This document shows, piece by piece, positions 34,914 to 45,599 of a stretch of DNA of 64,000 bases. Each line of letters opens with the position of its first letter. Position 1 is the stretch's first letter. The DNA lies in contig CM064434.1 of NCBI GenBank assembly GCA_032690845.1, forward strand, positions 6,202,108 to 6,266,107, read 5' to 3'. This stretch comes from Eleusine coracana subsp. coracana. Its lineage: Eukaryota > Streptophyta > Magnoliopsida > Poales > Poaceae. A program made the translations under genes and the position numbers. Under the pieces are notes generated by a model that saw nothing but the letters and a program-made list of their open reading frames with translations, was not told the DNA's origin and did no database searches.

Positions 34914-35722
34914 TAACAATAACAACAACAACAATAACAAAGCCAAAAAAGAAAAACACTACGCAACAGCTAGCAGGCCAAACATATATACTACTTGTAT
35001 CTCAATTTAGAGGCCCCTAATTTTTGGAGGCCTAGTGCGGTCGCCCTGTTGGCACTGGCTCAGGGCCGGGCCTCAAACTTTAGGGTGGTATGCGTGCTCC
35101 ACTACAACAGAGTTGCACAACCTGTGGTGTATACGGCCGGCGGTGACTGGAGTGTGAAGGCAATCGACCGTGACATGGACAGGCTTGGTCGTGTCGTGCA
35201 ATGGCGTCTCCGTTAAGCCGTGCTGGTGGCTCATGGTACTTTTATGTTTCAGACGGCACGTTGATAATGATAGTCCTACTAGACGGTAGCACGTACGGGC
35301 GATTTCTCGTCCTCCATGTTGCCGCCAACCATCTAAAACTGGCATATGTCGGAGAATACTCTTTTTCGTCGACGGCCCGGACAGGGAGCCTCGCATCCTC
35401 GTCATGGAGAACGACAGCATGAAGGTGTTCGTGGAGGACGATGGCCAGTGGTCGTTGAAGAAACAGGTCCAGCTATCGGTGGTGTGAGGTGTCACGTGTC
35501 TTGCCGGGGTACCAGCCATATTTCTTCAGCCGGCCCCTGGACATGGTAACGATCGGCACCGGGTTTGTCGTCCTGTCACCAAAGTGTGCTGTAGAAGAGA
35601 GGTGGTTCTTCTCCATTGATGTTGAGACCATGAAGGTGGCACCCGCAGCGTCAGGCATGGGGCAGATGGCGTACCGCTACGAGCTCCCGTGGCCACCGGA
35701 GTTTCAGGTCTGCTTATATTAG

Positions 35723-35954
35723 ATAGATGATGACACATGGAGCAGACCTCTGTATAGATTGAAGCTTTGGCGATTTCACAGTTTTAATAAGCAAAAAGAG
35801 ATGTTTTTCGTTCTGTGTTTATTTATGTTCAACACATTGTAAATTTAATAACGAGTGACACGCGTTACATATCAGTTGTCATTCACGATAGGTTTACAGC
35901 TCCATTCATCAGCTCTTGAGGGCTGAGAGATCGAGTTTAGGACTCCAGACATCA
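35723..35954. other. Convergent 3' spacer
   Basis: Short AT-rich spacer between the F-box pseudogene end (plus) and the lipase-like gene stop (minus). TTTAATAAGC near 35785 and the complement of AATAAAT near 35815 could serve as poly(A) signals on either strand. Confidence 0.4.
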
Positions 35955-38900
35955 TCACCGGAAGAACTCAGGAAAAGACCACATGATAAACCTGACATAG
36001 ATGTCATCCTCCAGGAACTCTATGTGTGCAGCTCTGCCGACCATGGTGTTCAGGTTCCGCCCTTGTGCAGACAGGTCGAAGTGCACATCGCAACGCATGA
36101 ACACCCGCGTCTCGGAAGTGGGAGCACGGATCTGGTCAAGGCAGTTATTGAGCATTTCGGTGAACACCTGCCCCTTTTTCGAGGTATCAGATGACGCACT
36201 ATGGCAGAGGTCGATTCTTGCTGAATGATAAGGGACATAACCGTCCTAGCATAGGCAGAAGATCCTTGTTCAAATCCATACAAAGCAGGCATGTAAAAGC
36301 TGAAAGTTTTCACTGGTAAAATAGCGTTGAAGCCTGAGAGGTAAGCAGGATGATGTACCTGTGGTGATGAAACCAAAATCATGTGTTTGAAGTTCTCCAG
36401 CGTCTTCAGCTGCGATAAACAAAACATATTCAGGCGCAATAAATTTGAGTTTCATCACCTGTCCAAAATTATTAATTTACCTTGCAGAGCTTGTAAAAGA
36501 ATGTGTTTTGTGGGTCTTCCTCATCACTGAAGGTGAGCTGATGCATACACTGCATTCCCTTGAGCCTCTTCATAAGCCAGAGACCGGAATTGAACAAAGA
36601 ATTCGAACTGTACCAGTAACCTAAGTGAGGTCCCGATATTGACATGTATGTATGGAGGTTCTTCAGAAACGGCTGAAGTTTGGGTTCTGTCCAAATGGAA
36701 AGATTTGATTAGCCAAGGTACTGACCAACTATGAAATCCTCAAGTACCAACTTGAAGATTACCTGTGAGAGCACTTCTTATGATGACGTTCCCAATAGAA
36801 TGACCGACAAAACTAAGTTTCATCTCTTCACAGCCCCCGTTCTTACAATGCTTGTCCAGTTTCCGTTTGAGGAATGCAACTACTTCATTAGCAAGCCTTC
36901 TACCCATTTCTTTAAAATCTCCAGTTGTTCTTTCTTCGTTTGTCTGAGACAATAGGCACTCGGCTCCAGGGTCAAGTAAAAGCCATTGGTTTCTAACTAG
37001 ACGCAAATCCAAATGATTTCCCTGTTTTTCCAAAGACCAGCAAATTAAAATCCTCAACTAGATATGTTGCATACATAATAAGGTAAAAAAAAACAGTTTC
37101 TGTAGTCCAAAATGTTACCTGAAATCCATGAACGAAAATTACAGCTCGCAATATACATCCACTCTTTGTGAGACCACCATGTTTTCTCGCTGTACATTCT
37201 TCTCTCAGTTGAGGTGGTACAATACTATCCAATGGCTCAGAACTATCGGATGCAAAATCCTTGCTAGAACCATGCTGTGGAACATCCATGACATGTTGCT
37301 CTATACGGAGAACAGGAATACATGATGGATAAGCATAAATATGCATGTCTTGAATAGATCTTGTGCTGATCTGCAGTATGCTTCCCATTAGTATCATCCA
37401 TTTTTTGTACTTGCACAATATTCCAGAGACAAGAAATATATACCTTCATTTTTGCTATACTTCTCCTGTGCAATTCGGCCCTTGACATCGAATTTTGTAT
37501 AGGCTACAATAGAACAATAAAATAGCAAGCAAATACTAGTTAACAAATCTCTTGATGAAACTTGAAAAATTAAAGATAGTCCATTGTAAACATTAAATAT
37601 GATATAAAATTACATCTTGATGCAACTTCCGTGAACTGGAAATCCGAAGCAGATGCCGAGGAGAGGAGTCATTAGTCATACTTCGCAGATAACGATGTGG
37701 AATTTCAATTTTGGAATGAATAATCCATATTGACCATTCTGTTTTCCGATTATCATCCCAAATAGCATGTAAGTAATCCAATATCTTGATTCTATTTACC
37801 CTACATCGCACAAACAAACCTCTGGTTGAACATAAAATATTATGAAGAATCCTAACAGTTACCAATCAATAATACTAGCATATCAACGAATCCCATAGTG
37901 AAAAAAAACATAAATTAACTTACCTATGAAATTTCAAGAATGCATTCCATATAAGTGAAAGTTGGCAGCTCACAGTTTCAAATAAATCTAATAGCTCTTC
38001 CGTAGACAGAGTGTACAGCATAATATCATTAGTGCTTCCACCCACACCATCTGAACTCTGAAACAAGTTGCGGTGATCAGTAGAAGTATCCAGTAAATCA
38101 TCATATAACAGAAAGATAAGTTTGACCAATTAAAATGAAGCATACCTCCAGAAATTCACGTAAGGAGCCAGTCATCTGGCGAGTGAACTTTGTGGGTGCA
38201 CGATGCTGATCTCCCCTGTAATTTGAAAATCCTGACTTTGATGACTGAACTGTCTCATATTTACCAAGAGTTAAGTCGGCATCATCCAAATCCTCAAGTG
38301 TACTACCAATAACACTACTGGTCTTCTTAAGTTCCTCAAGCAGCATTTCTCTAGAACTTAATAAGCCCTTCACGATATCATATGACTTTGAGCCTACACC
38401 ATGCTCCAGTCGCTGCATATTGTAGACAACATATTTTTCTCATAAATTTAATGAAAGAATAATAAATGAACAACACAATTCTTTAATCACTGCGAATATA
38501 TGTTTATGCCTATTGGTAAGGCATAGAAATGGGTAACGCAGCCACTTCTTGTCTTGATTAAAAGTTCTAATTACTACAAATGTTTGTGACACACTCATTC
38601 AAAGAATAATTATGCTTTTTGTTATAAACATGGTACAAACTTTTTTGTGGAAGTACTCATTCCAACCCAAAATGTAAGTATTTGTTGACTTTCAGAATTC
38701 ACGTTTAACCCTTTGGATTATTCAAATAAAAATATTATTTGTGCTGTGATTTATATTTTTATTAGATATACTTTAAATATGATGTATTTATCTTTATATT
38801 CAAAAATATTTTAATAAGATGAATGGTCAAATGTGATTTTTGAAAGTCAACAAATGCTTACATTTTGGGATGGAGGTGGTAGTATATAAAAAAAATTATA

Positions 38901-41114
38901 TCTATAGCATCACAAACCTGTGTACCTTCAGTGATGATTTAGTGACACCGGCTTTCAGATACACAATGTGTATTGTCAGGTCCACAAGAGCAGAGTGAAA
39001 AGCGTCAAAATGGACAGGACAATAGGAATGCAATCCCAGGAGTGCTCTATGTGGTATCCTAAATTCATGGACAGGTGCCAAATATGTGTCACTTGAATCT
39101 TGACCTTGAGTCCTAAGATGCAAATGGTAAGCAGATTCAGAGTTGACGAATGCAGGCTGTAAGATGTTGGGTGCATGTGTATACCAGCATAAGAAATATG
39201 TTTCGTGAAGGAAACATAAAGTACATACCATCCATTTCCCAGTGTTGAGATATATAAAAGTTCGAACTTCAATATAATAGAAGAAGTTGCTGGACCCTGG
39301 AATGTAGGGGAACATATATCAGGCTAAAGTAAACACCTACTCCTTACGTTCCAAAATTGTTATCGCCATTGACTTTTTTCATGAACTTTGACCATTCATC
39401 TTATTTAAAAAATTATCTCAAATATAGAAAATTATTGATTATATTTTAAATTTATCTAATAATAAAACTAATCATGAAAAAATATATGATAATTTTTAAA
39501 ATCTTTTGAATAAAATGAATGGTCAAAGATAACGAAAAAGTAAATGACGACAACAATTTTGGAACGGAGGGAGTATTCATAAATGAAAGCAAGTTAAAAC
39601 TCAACCTCAACTTCACTGTTGGGTATATAGAATGACACCATAACTGATGGATAAATATCTTGTCTAGCATATTTAACAAGAAATGGCTGTGTATTGAAGC
39701 TGTTGTCAACATCATCTATTTTCCAAAAGCCAAATGAGCCCTTTGCACCAATATCAATAGCTGCAGAATCCACCTAGCATGTCATAATCTATTAGCCAAA
39801 GATTTGTAAACTCAAAGTAAACTACTAATCACAAAATTAAGACAAATATAAAGACGAAAACATATTTATGACTATGGTCTGTTTCTGGACCGTTCAAGTT
39901 TAAGACTAGCTAGATCAGATCATGGTGAATCAATGCAAAAAGTCAAGCATTATTGCATTTAAATTGGATCATCGAGTAAACATGGGACAATCCAAATAAC
40001 GCCAAACAAACACAATTTGCCACAACGACACCTAAGTTTTTTTTTTCTCACCAACATCCGAAAAGAACTCTGTATCTGAAGTCTCTTAGGATGGTCTACA
40101 CCAATAAATCAATAATACAAAAATCTTTCAGCCTCCACATGTTTCCTAAGGCTGAGAGAATAGGGTATGACCAAGTCGGGATCCTAAAGAGTATAAGGCC
40201 ATAATCAAAGAGTTTTCGATTCCCTCTCGCCCTGTCCCTAGTAGAGTGCGTGCCGGGCCGGCCAGAGCTTGAACCTGGTCCCCATGTCACGTTCCTCGGG
40301 GTGGTAGGAGGCTAATCTACTCTCTTGCCTCCATTTTATAGATTCATAAAATATGTTCCCAATAATGTTAATGGATCGTATAATCTAGCTATTGAATGTA
40401 TAGAAGTTGCAGCAATTTGATTTGCATTAAAGGTGTTGCAAAATCAAGCAATTTAATGGTACAATTAATTCCACTCATTTTTTGCATTGTGAATCAAGCA
40501 GGAGAATTTGGCCAGAGAAACTACTCGATTCCTCCAGCTGTTTTATCTTGAAGTCATCAGGACACAAACTTAGTGCAAAATTGCACTAACTGTTATGTCC
40601 TAATAATGACATCAAAACAAAACTGGTAGCAATATGTTACAGGAAGCACAGATAAAGTAGGAACTTTTCTTATCTCTGCATCATCAAGAACGATGCAACA
40701 ACCTTCGTATTGCGTGACCCTTGCCGGTGTTATGGGTGCCCTGTACTCATCCTCCTCCCACGTTGCACTGATCTTCATGCGGTACCATCTGCAGGCAAAT
40801 GTCAAAATGTCATAATGCATTCCATTTCACCTTCGTAATGGACAATTGAAGCGAACAGAAACATGCGGTGGGAATATTTCCTGAGAAAAAATCAGAGGAC
40901 GAGCCCAATCTTTCTCCAAAATTGAAATCCACCAACAAGTACACACCTCTCTCACGTCAGAAAGATCTAAGGAATAGCGAAAATTTGCAAGAATGCACGC
41001 CTCTTCTTGAAAACAAAAGACGAAATGGAGACGAGAATCTCGTTACCCTTGCTGGAACAGGTCCAGGTTGTGGAAACGATCGATGTAAACGGCCACCTCG
41101 TGCGCCGTCTCCAT
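35955..41114 (-). CDS. Putative serine esterase/lipase, FAM135 (DUF3657 + DUF676) family
   Basis: Fourteen exons read from GT-AG borders (approximate): 41114-41047, 40788-40665, 39773-39606, 39296-39229, 39156-38926, 38412-38146, 38057-37924, 37800-37614, 37503-37444, 37370-37119, 37021-36763, 36686-36481, 36409-36359, 36245-35955 (stop TGA). Exon 1 encodes METAHEVAVYIDRFHNLDLF, the family N-terminus. Exons 2-5 form the DUF3657 part (WYRMKISATWEEDE, FWKIDDVDNSF, HEFRIPHRALLGLHSYCPVH). Exons 10-14 form the alpha/beta-hydrolase DUF676 part with IFVHGFQ (oxyanion side) and the nucleophile elbow FVGHSIGN. The protein ends MWSFPEFFR. Lipid or ester cleavage is inferred from the family; substrate and location are unknown. 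My exon 4-5 junction is out of phase by one base, and the exon 2 donor is weak, so decay or a misread border is possible. Confidence 0.82.
38656..38879. mobile_element. Stowaway-like MITE in intron 5
   Basis: 224 bp flanked by TA (38654-38655, 38880-38881). Inverted ends CTCATTCCAACCCAAAATG and CATTTTGGGATGGAGGTGG match the Stowaway consensus CTCCCTCCGTCCC loosely. It lies in an intron of the lipase-like gene. Confidence 0.8.
39340..39573. mobile_element. Stowaway-like MITE in intron 3
   Basis: 234 bp flanked by TA (39338-39339, 39574-39575). Ends CTCCTTACGTTCCAAAATTG and CAATTTTGGAACGGAGGGAG are inverted. It lies in the intron between exons 3 and 4. Confidence 0.85.
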
Positions 41115-42601
41115 CGCGTCGGCCGGCCGGAAAGATGGATGGCTTGCTCCGTCGCCACCGCGGCGGCGCTAGATTGCGCCCTCTCCGCTCCAGGCGTCCC
41201 CCGTACACCACGGCGGTGGTGGTGTTGTGGTCGATGACCGGGCCACCGACCGATTCACACGATGGCTGTAACGAGCGCTGCTCAAACCAGGAGTCCAGGA
41301 CCCAATGGCCAGGTTCATGGGTCATATATATCACTGGCCCATGTCACGAACTTAAGCCCACATATCTTCTCATGCCCAAAGCCTGTCTTCCTAAAAACCA
41401 CGGTGCTTCGATATATCATGACTCCTTCCGTTCCAAAATTATTGTTGCTATTAATTATTTTATTAATTTTAATTATTTATCTTAGTCAAAATATTATATA
41501 GGAACACATTGTAGCCTGTGCACAAGATCCGTGCATCCCTACCATCAGGCCACCACCATGTCAGGTAGGAGCCCATGGCTCCTATAGTTCGCTGGAGTCC
41601 GGTCGCGGCTAGCTCGAGGACCAAGAAAAATATCAAATATCATGAAAACATACCAGAGCGTAGAAGAAGAGCTCGATGCATATTTGTTTTCATGGGTTAG
41701 AGTTGATGGAGACAACTGGGCACACATTTGCCAATACTTCAGCCAGGTATAGCAGGTAAACCAAAGTAAGAGGTATGAAGGAAAAAGGCCCTAGAGAGAC
41801 AGGGACGACTACTTAGCAGTGAACCGCTAGAAGTCAACCTATTTCTGGACTGCCTTTTATTCTGAATATGTCCATTTCCAGAAACGTTGAGTCAACATGT
41901 TTGGACAATGCATTTGTTGACTCAACATTTTCATGCAATCCAATTTTTCCAATTTTTATTTTTATTTTTTGTCAATGTTTCCCCTCAAATGTTGACCTAA
42001 TGTTTTGACCCATTACTCAACATTTCGCCCAAATATCGATCAACATTTCAGTTTATTATCCAGATTTTTCCAACTTTTTTTTTCTTTTAAACCAACACAT
42101 GTTAAGCCAAATTTTTCTGTTTGTTGTCCAAATTTTTTCAACATCTGTACATGTTGTGTCAATTTTGAGGTTACTGTTAGGGTTAGAGAGCCATCGATGA
42201 GCTCTGTTGGTGGCGCGGGTTCTGATGCCAGTGGCTACATCTGACAGCGGCGGGGAGCTCCGGTGGCGCGGGTTGGAGAGTTTTTTTTTTCATGTGGGCA
42301 AGACAACACTAGAAGAGTGATACGATTAGGAGAGTGCAACAACAAGATCGACTCAGACGCAAACATAAACAGATACAGAGATTATGATTAGGAGAGTGCA
42401 ACACGATCATGAAGTGGTATGAACGTTTTCACTTTTATTAAGAAGTAGAGATAGAGATTATTCTATCAAAAAAGAAATAGAGATTAGAGAGTCACATTAT
42501 TCTGTTTTGTAATCGAAGTACTAAAACCGAATCTCCTAGTAGACAATATAATTCCCTTTCCCGTTTCCTCCGAAACCCTAAACCCTCCGTCGCCGGCGGC
42601 A
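41115..42601. other. Divergent promoter region between two genes
   Basis: The lipase-like gene (minus) and the DUF3615-like gene (plus) diverge across this 1.49-kb stretch. The left part is the GC-rich leader of the first gene. A single Stowaway-like end (GACTCCTTCCGTTCCAAAATTATTG, about 41422) without a partner lies at 41420-41500. From 41885 to 42150 the motif TCAACAT recurs about nine times. Near 42330 and 42390 the phrase GATTAGGAGAGTGCAACA appears twice. No third gene is seen. Confidence 0.55.
42573..42586 (+). promoter_or_regulatory. Telo-box-like motif upstream of the start codon
   Basis: AAACCCTAAACCCT lies 16 bp before the ATG at 42602, in the 5' leader. Telo boxes near plant transcription starts are known binding sites for telobox factors; here the role is inferred. 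A weak TATA-like AATATAATT lies at 42545. Confidence 0.5.
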
Positions 42602-45499
42602 ATGAGCTACGTCGAGATCTGCGGCGTCCGCCGCGTGATCCGTCCACAGCGTCGGTACATGCCCTCGAGGAAGGAGCAAGACGAGGCATGGTCGCGCCTC
42701 CTCTCCAAGATTGACGCTTTCTACGCGGAGGCGATCGACCGGCTCGCCGTGAGGTCTCGTCCTCTAACTCTCTCGCGGTTCCTCGACGCCGGCATCTGCG
42801 TCGGCCTCCTCGACCCCGTCTCCAACATCATGGCCAACGCCATCTGCACCTCCTCCGATGACCTCCAGCCTGACCACACGGACGACCAGGTTATCTTACC
42901 CGGCGCCGTTGTCGATGAGAAAAGGGACGAGCTGGGGAAGCGTTCGCTCGACGGCCTCGTCGCCTTCCTCCTCTACTTCTTCCCATACCTGCCCAAGTGG
43001 GAGGCCGTGCGCTACCTGCTCCTCACCGATGCCGACCTCCTCGCCGCGGCTCGTCTCATCGTCGCGGACCGTGGCATGGCGCGGTTCTCTCTCGACTCCA
43101 ACGTGGCAACACCAGCTTTCGAGGAGGCACTCACTCTCGCCGCGCACATCGCCAAGCACTCCCAACCAAAGCTGCTCGTCCACGTCTGGATGATGCCATC
43201 TTCTCGTCTACACCAGGTTCAAGCTTTGTTACTCGAGAAGATGCAGCCACACTCACCGCGTCAGAACCTCGATGCTGACTTGAAAGTGTTGATCGAGGAG
43301 CCTGATGCGGTCCCTTGTTCCCTTGCCGTATCTTGGGATCTTGCTGCTTCCCGGCTCCTTTCCAATTCCAGCAGCAACACGAACAGCATCATCGTTGCCG
43401 GCATGCCGTATCAACACACCCGGTCGTTGCGGATGGTGCTTCTCGACACGATCCATGGCTTCTACCTAAAGGCGCTGGCCATGCTGCCGCGCGGTGAGCT
43501 GCGCTCTCGCCTCCACCGCAGCCTGCTCAGAGCCGGTCACTGCTACGGCCCCATGGACCCTGTCTCGAACATCATCTTCAACACCATATGGTACGACGTT
43601 AACTTCCCGGCAGCCGTAACCCCTGTGCTCGACGTTATCGGCCCAAAAAGCCTCACTCGGCTGGAGAGCCGCTCCTTTTATGGACTCATCTCCTTCCTCC
43701 AGACTCGCTACCATGATCTATCCGAGCACCAGATTGTGCGATGCCTTGTTGCAGCCTCCGGTCAGCTGTCTGTTGCTGATCCCAACCTCCTGCTGTCTGA
43801 GGCAGAGGAATTGGAGGTACGACAGAATCAACAGCAACACTGCTCGGACGATCATCGTAGGGATCACTGCTTGTCCAATCTCTATGACGATGCCCTCAGG
43901 AAGATGCAGCAGCAAAGCCCATGCGCAGACGTCCAAGAAGCGTACGCGGCTGCAGCCACCGCGGCATGGCACCCCAATCCTGAGGAGCAGGCAAAGTTCC
44001 TCGCCTCATGGAAGGAGAGGCGCTCGCTTACGTTCCCGATCACCTCAGAAGATGTGCAGAGATGGTCGTGCTTTCTGTCTCCACAACAGCAGCCAATTTC
44101 CGAACGAATACACAATCCCTGTTATCGCACAAGAGCTGGAAAGGCGCGCTCCATGAACCAGCAGACAAGGATATCAAGAAAGGTGAAAGCTGCATTGGAC
44201 AGGCACCTGTTGCAAGATGGGGTTAGTTTCTACATCTGATGATTTCACTTGTGTGCAGTTATGTAATTAATGTTTTTACGTACAATCTCTTTTACAGAAA
44301 AATTGATCCTGTTTTTTTTTTGTAGGAACCCACGTTTGATCTGCATATCATCTGCTGTGTGAACGAGCATGTATGTGGTCCGGAGTATTGCGGAGACATT
44401 ATTGATCCCCTGTCTTTTGCCCCCTTCAAGTATTTTTACTCACATGTTAATTTCTTGGCCACTAAGAGGGGTTCTGGGTCCGGTGACATCTCCTATCCAG
44501 CTGTACTCTTCTTCGCTGAGTTTGATAATGAAAAGGAGGATGACGCTGCACCGCTGCTTTTGTGCCAGGTGCATGAGCCGACACCATTTGCCGGTATGTT
44601 TACTACTCTTTCGTCACAACTTCTCCATTTTTTTCAGGTAGCTGGCAACAACGATGCCTTATGTAAGCAAATAGATTTATTTATAATATAATAACTGTCT
44701 AAGTGACCGTAAAAAAAAAGAACTGTCTAAGTATGGTACGTACAGGCTGCACTGAAATGCTAGTTGAATTATTATGAATGTGGCGGTGAGTTTAAATATT
44801 GAGAAAGATACAAGGTATAACAGCAACATAGACAACTGGAACATTTATGGGGAATGGGGATCTTACAGTGGTTTCAGTTCATTTCTGAATCATTTATCTA
44901 TTCAGCACATTTAGCAACTCTTGTGTGACCTAAAAACGAGACGGAAAACCTCTCTGCCTCATCTTCTGAAAATTCAGTTAATGATGATGAGGGTGAGTGC
45001 ATCCAAGTGGTTGGACTGTTAACTCCACACTACAGGAAAGCCTATGTTTGCCATGTGCCTCCATATTTGTTGTCGGTCTTATATCGGGTACACGGCAAAG
45101 AGACTTTGTGTCGTGTGCCTCTAAAAAGTAACACACGACACCAAAGATTTTACCGTGGATATTTCCGTCTTTGCCATATGCCCCGGGCATAGTGCCATGA
45201 AAATTGTTGTTCTTAGATGTTAAGAGAGCAGATAATTTTAACACAACTGATGTCGAACATATTTAATATGATCATTTTTGTACAACACAGAGCACGTCCG
45301 CTGTCTGTACTGTGAGGCTGCAGGAGCAAAGATTGTGCATCCACCTTCGCTGAAATTCCACGGGGGAGGCAACGAGGTGGAAGAGGTTATCCGTGGAGAA
45401 CATTCTCTCTCCAATGATCAGCTTATCTGCATGAACGAGCACGCTGTCCAGCACCTGTACGGGGTTGAAGAGGATTTTATGTACATTGATGTTAACTAG
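42602..45499 (+). CDS. Grass-specific DUF3615-like protein with duplicated N-terminal domain
   Basis: Three exons: 42602-44221 (donor GATGGG|GTTAGT), 44326-44593 (acceptor TGTAG|GAACCC, donor GCCG|GTATG) and 45291-45499 (acceptor CACAG|AGCACG, stop TAG). All joins keep the frame. Exon 1 encodes about 540 residues with two similar halves: FYAEAIDRL...GLLDPVSNIMANAI (DPVSNI at residue 71) and FYLKALAML...GPMDPVSNIIFNTIW (DPVSNI at residue 319). Exons 2-3 give the C-terminal domain: YFYSHVNFLATKRG, then CLYCEAAGAKIVHPPSLKF, which resembles the plant DUF3615 family. No enzyme motif, signal peptide or membrane segment is evident. Function is unknown; the gene looks intact. Intron 2 (697 bp) carries a transposon scrap. 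Confidence 0.8.
45027..45190. mobile_element. CACTA-like terminal fragment in intron 2
   Basis: CACTACAGGAAA at 45027, followed by repeated TGCCATGTGCC / CACGGCAAAG / TCGTGTGCC blocks, is the terminal and subterminal style of grass CACTA elements. No opposite end CCTGTAGTG is present, so only one end or a decayed MITE remains. Confidence 0.5.
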
Positions 45500-45599
45500 A
45501 CAGATAGAAGAATCGTTACACTAATGCTCTAGCAATTCATTTGCTGACAATGAATGGTGTGGCCAGAAGAAATTAAATATCGTTTTTGGCAATTAGTCC

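Larger units (their letters stand above)
32242..35072. mobile_element. hAT-type element in F-box gene (hAT B)
   Basis: Ends GGGGCCGGCCTGA (left) and CTCAGGGCCGGGCC (right) are inverted. The exact octamer TCAAACTT flanks it (32234-32241 and 35073-35080). Removing the nested insertions leaves only about 350 bp, so it arrived as a small non-autonomous hAT element and later became a landing site. Confidence 0.88.
31659..35722 (+). pseudogene. F-box protein gene, split by nested transposons
   Basis: ATG at 31659 begins MDLVDDTLDLVFERL, an F-box (residues about 1-45, with LIRAASTCKRLRRII). F-box proteins link substrates to SCF ubiquitin ligases. A frameshift lies at about 32040-32080; the next frame has IAVCEPLTQRYSSIPLPSD, a conserved block of the large grass F-box families. 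At 32242 the gene is cut; it resumes at 35073-35080 with the duplicated TCAAACTT and reads FRVVCVLHYNRVAQPVVYTA. Further shifts occur at about 35215, 35290 and 35340. The end is a clean block (35489-35722) with TGFVVLSPKCAVEERWFFSID, stop at 35720. It is a pseudogene; the ligase role is family knowledge only. Confidence 0.82.

Noticed and set aside
43718..44115. Other-frame reading in exon 1 of the DUF3615-like gene
   Set aside because: The 540-codon main frame with two conserved halves and matching splice phases is far better supported.
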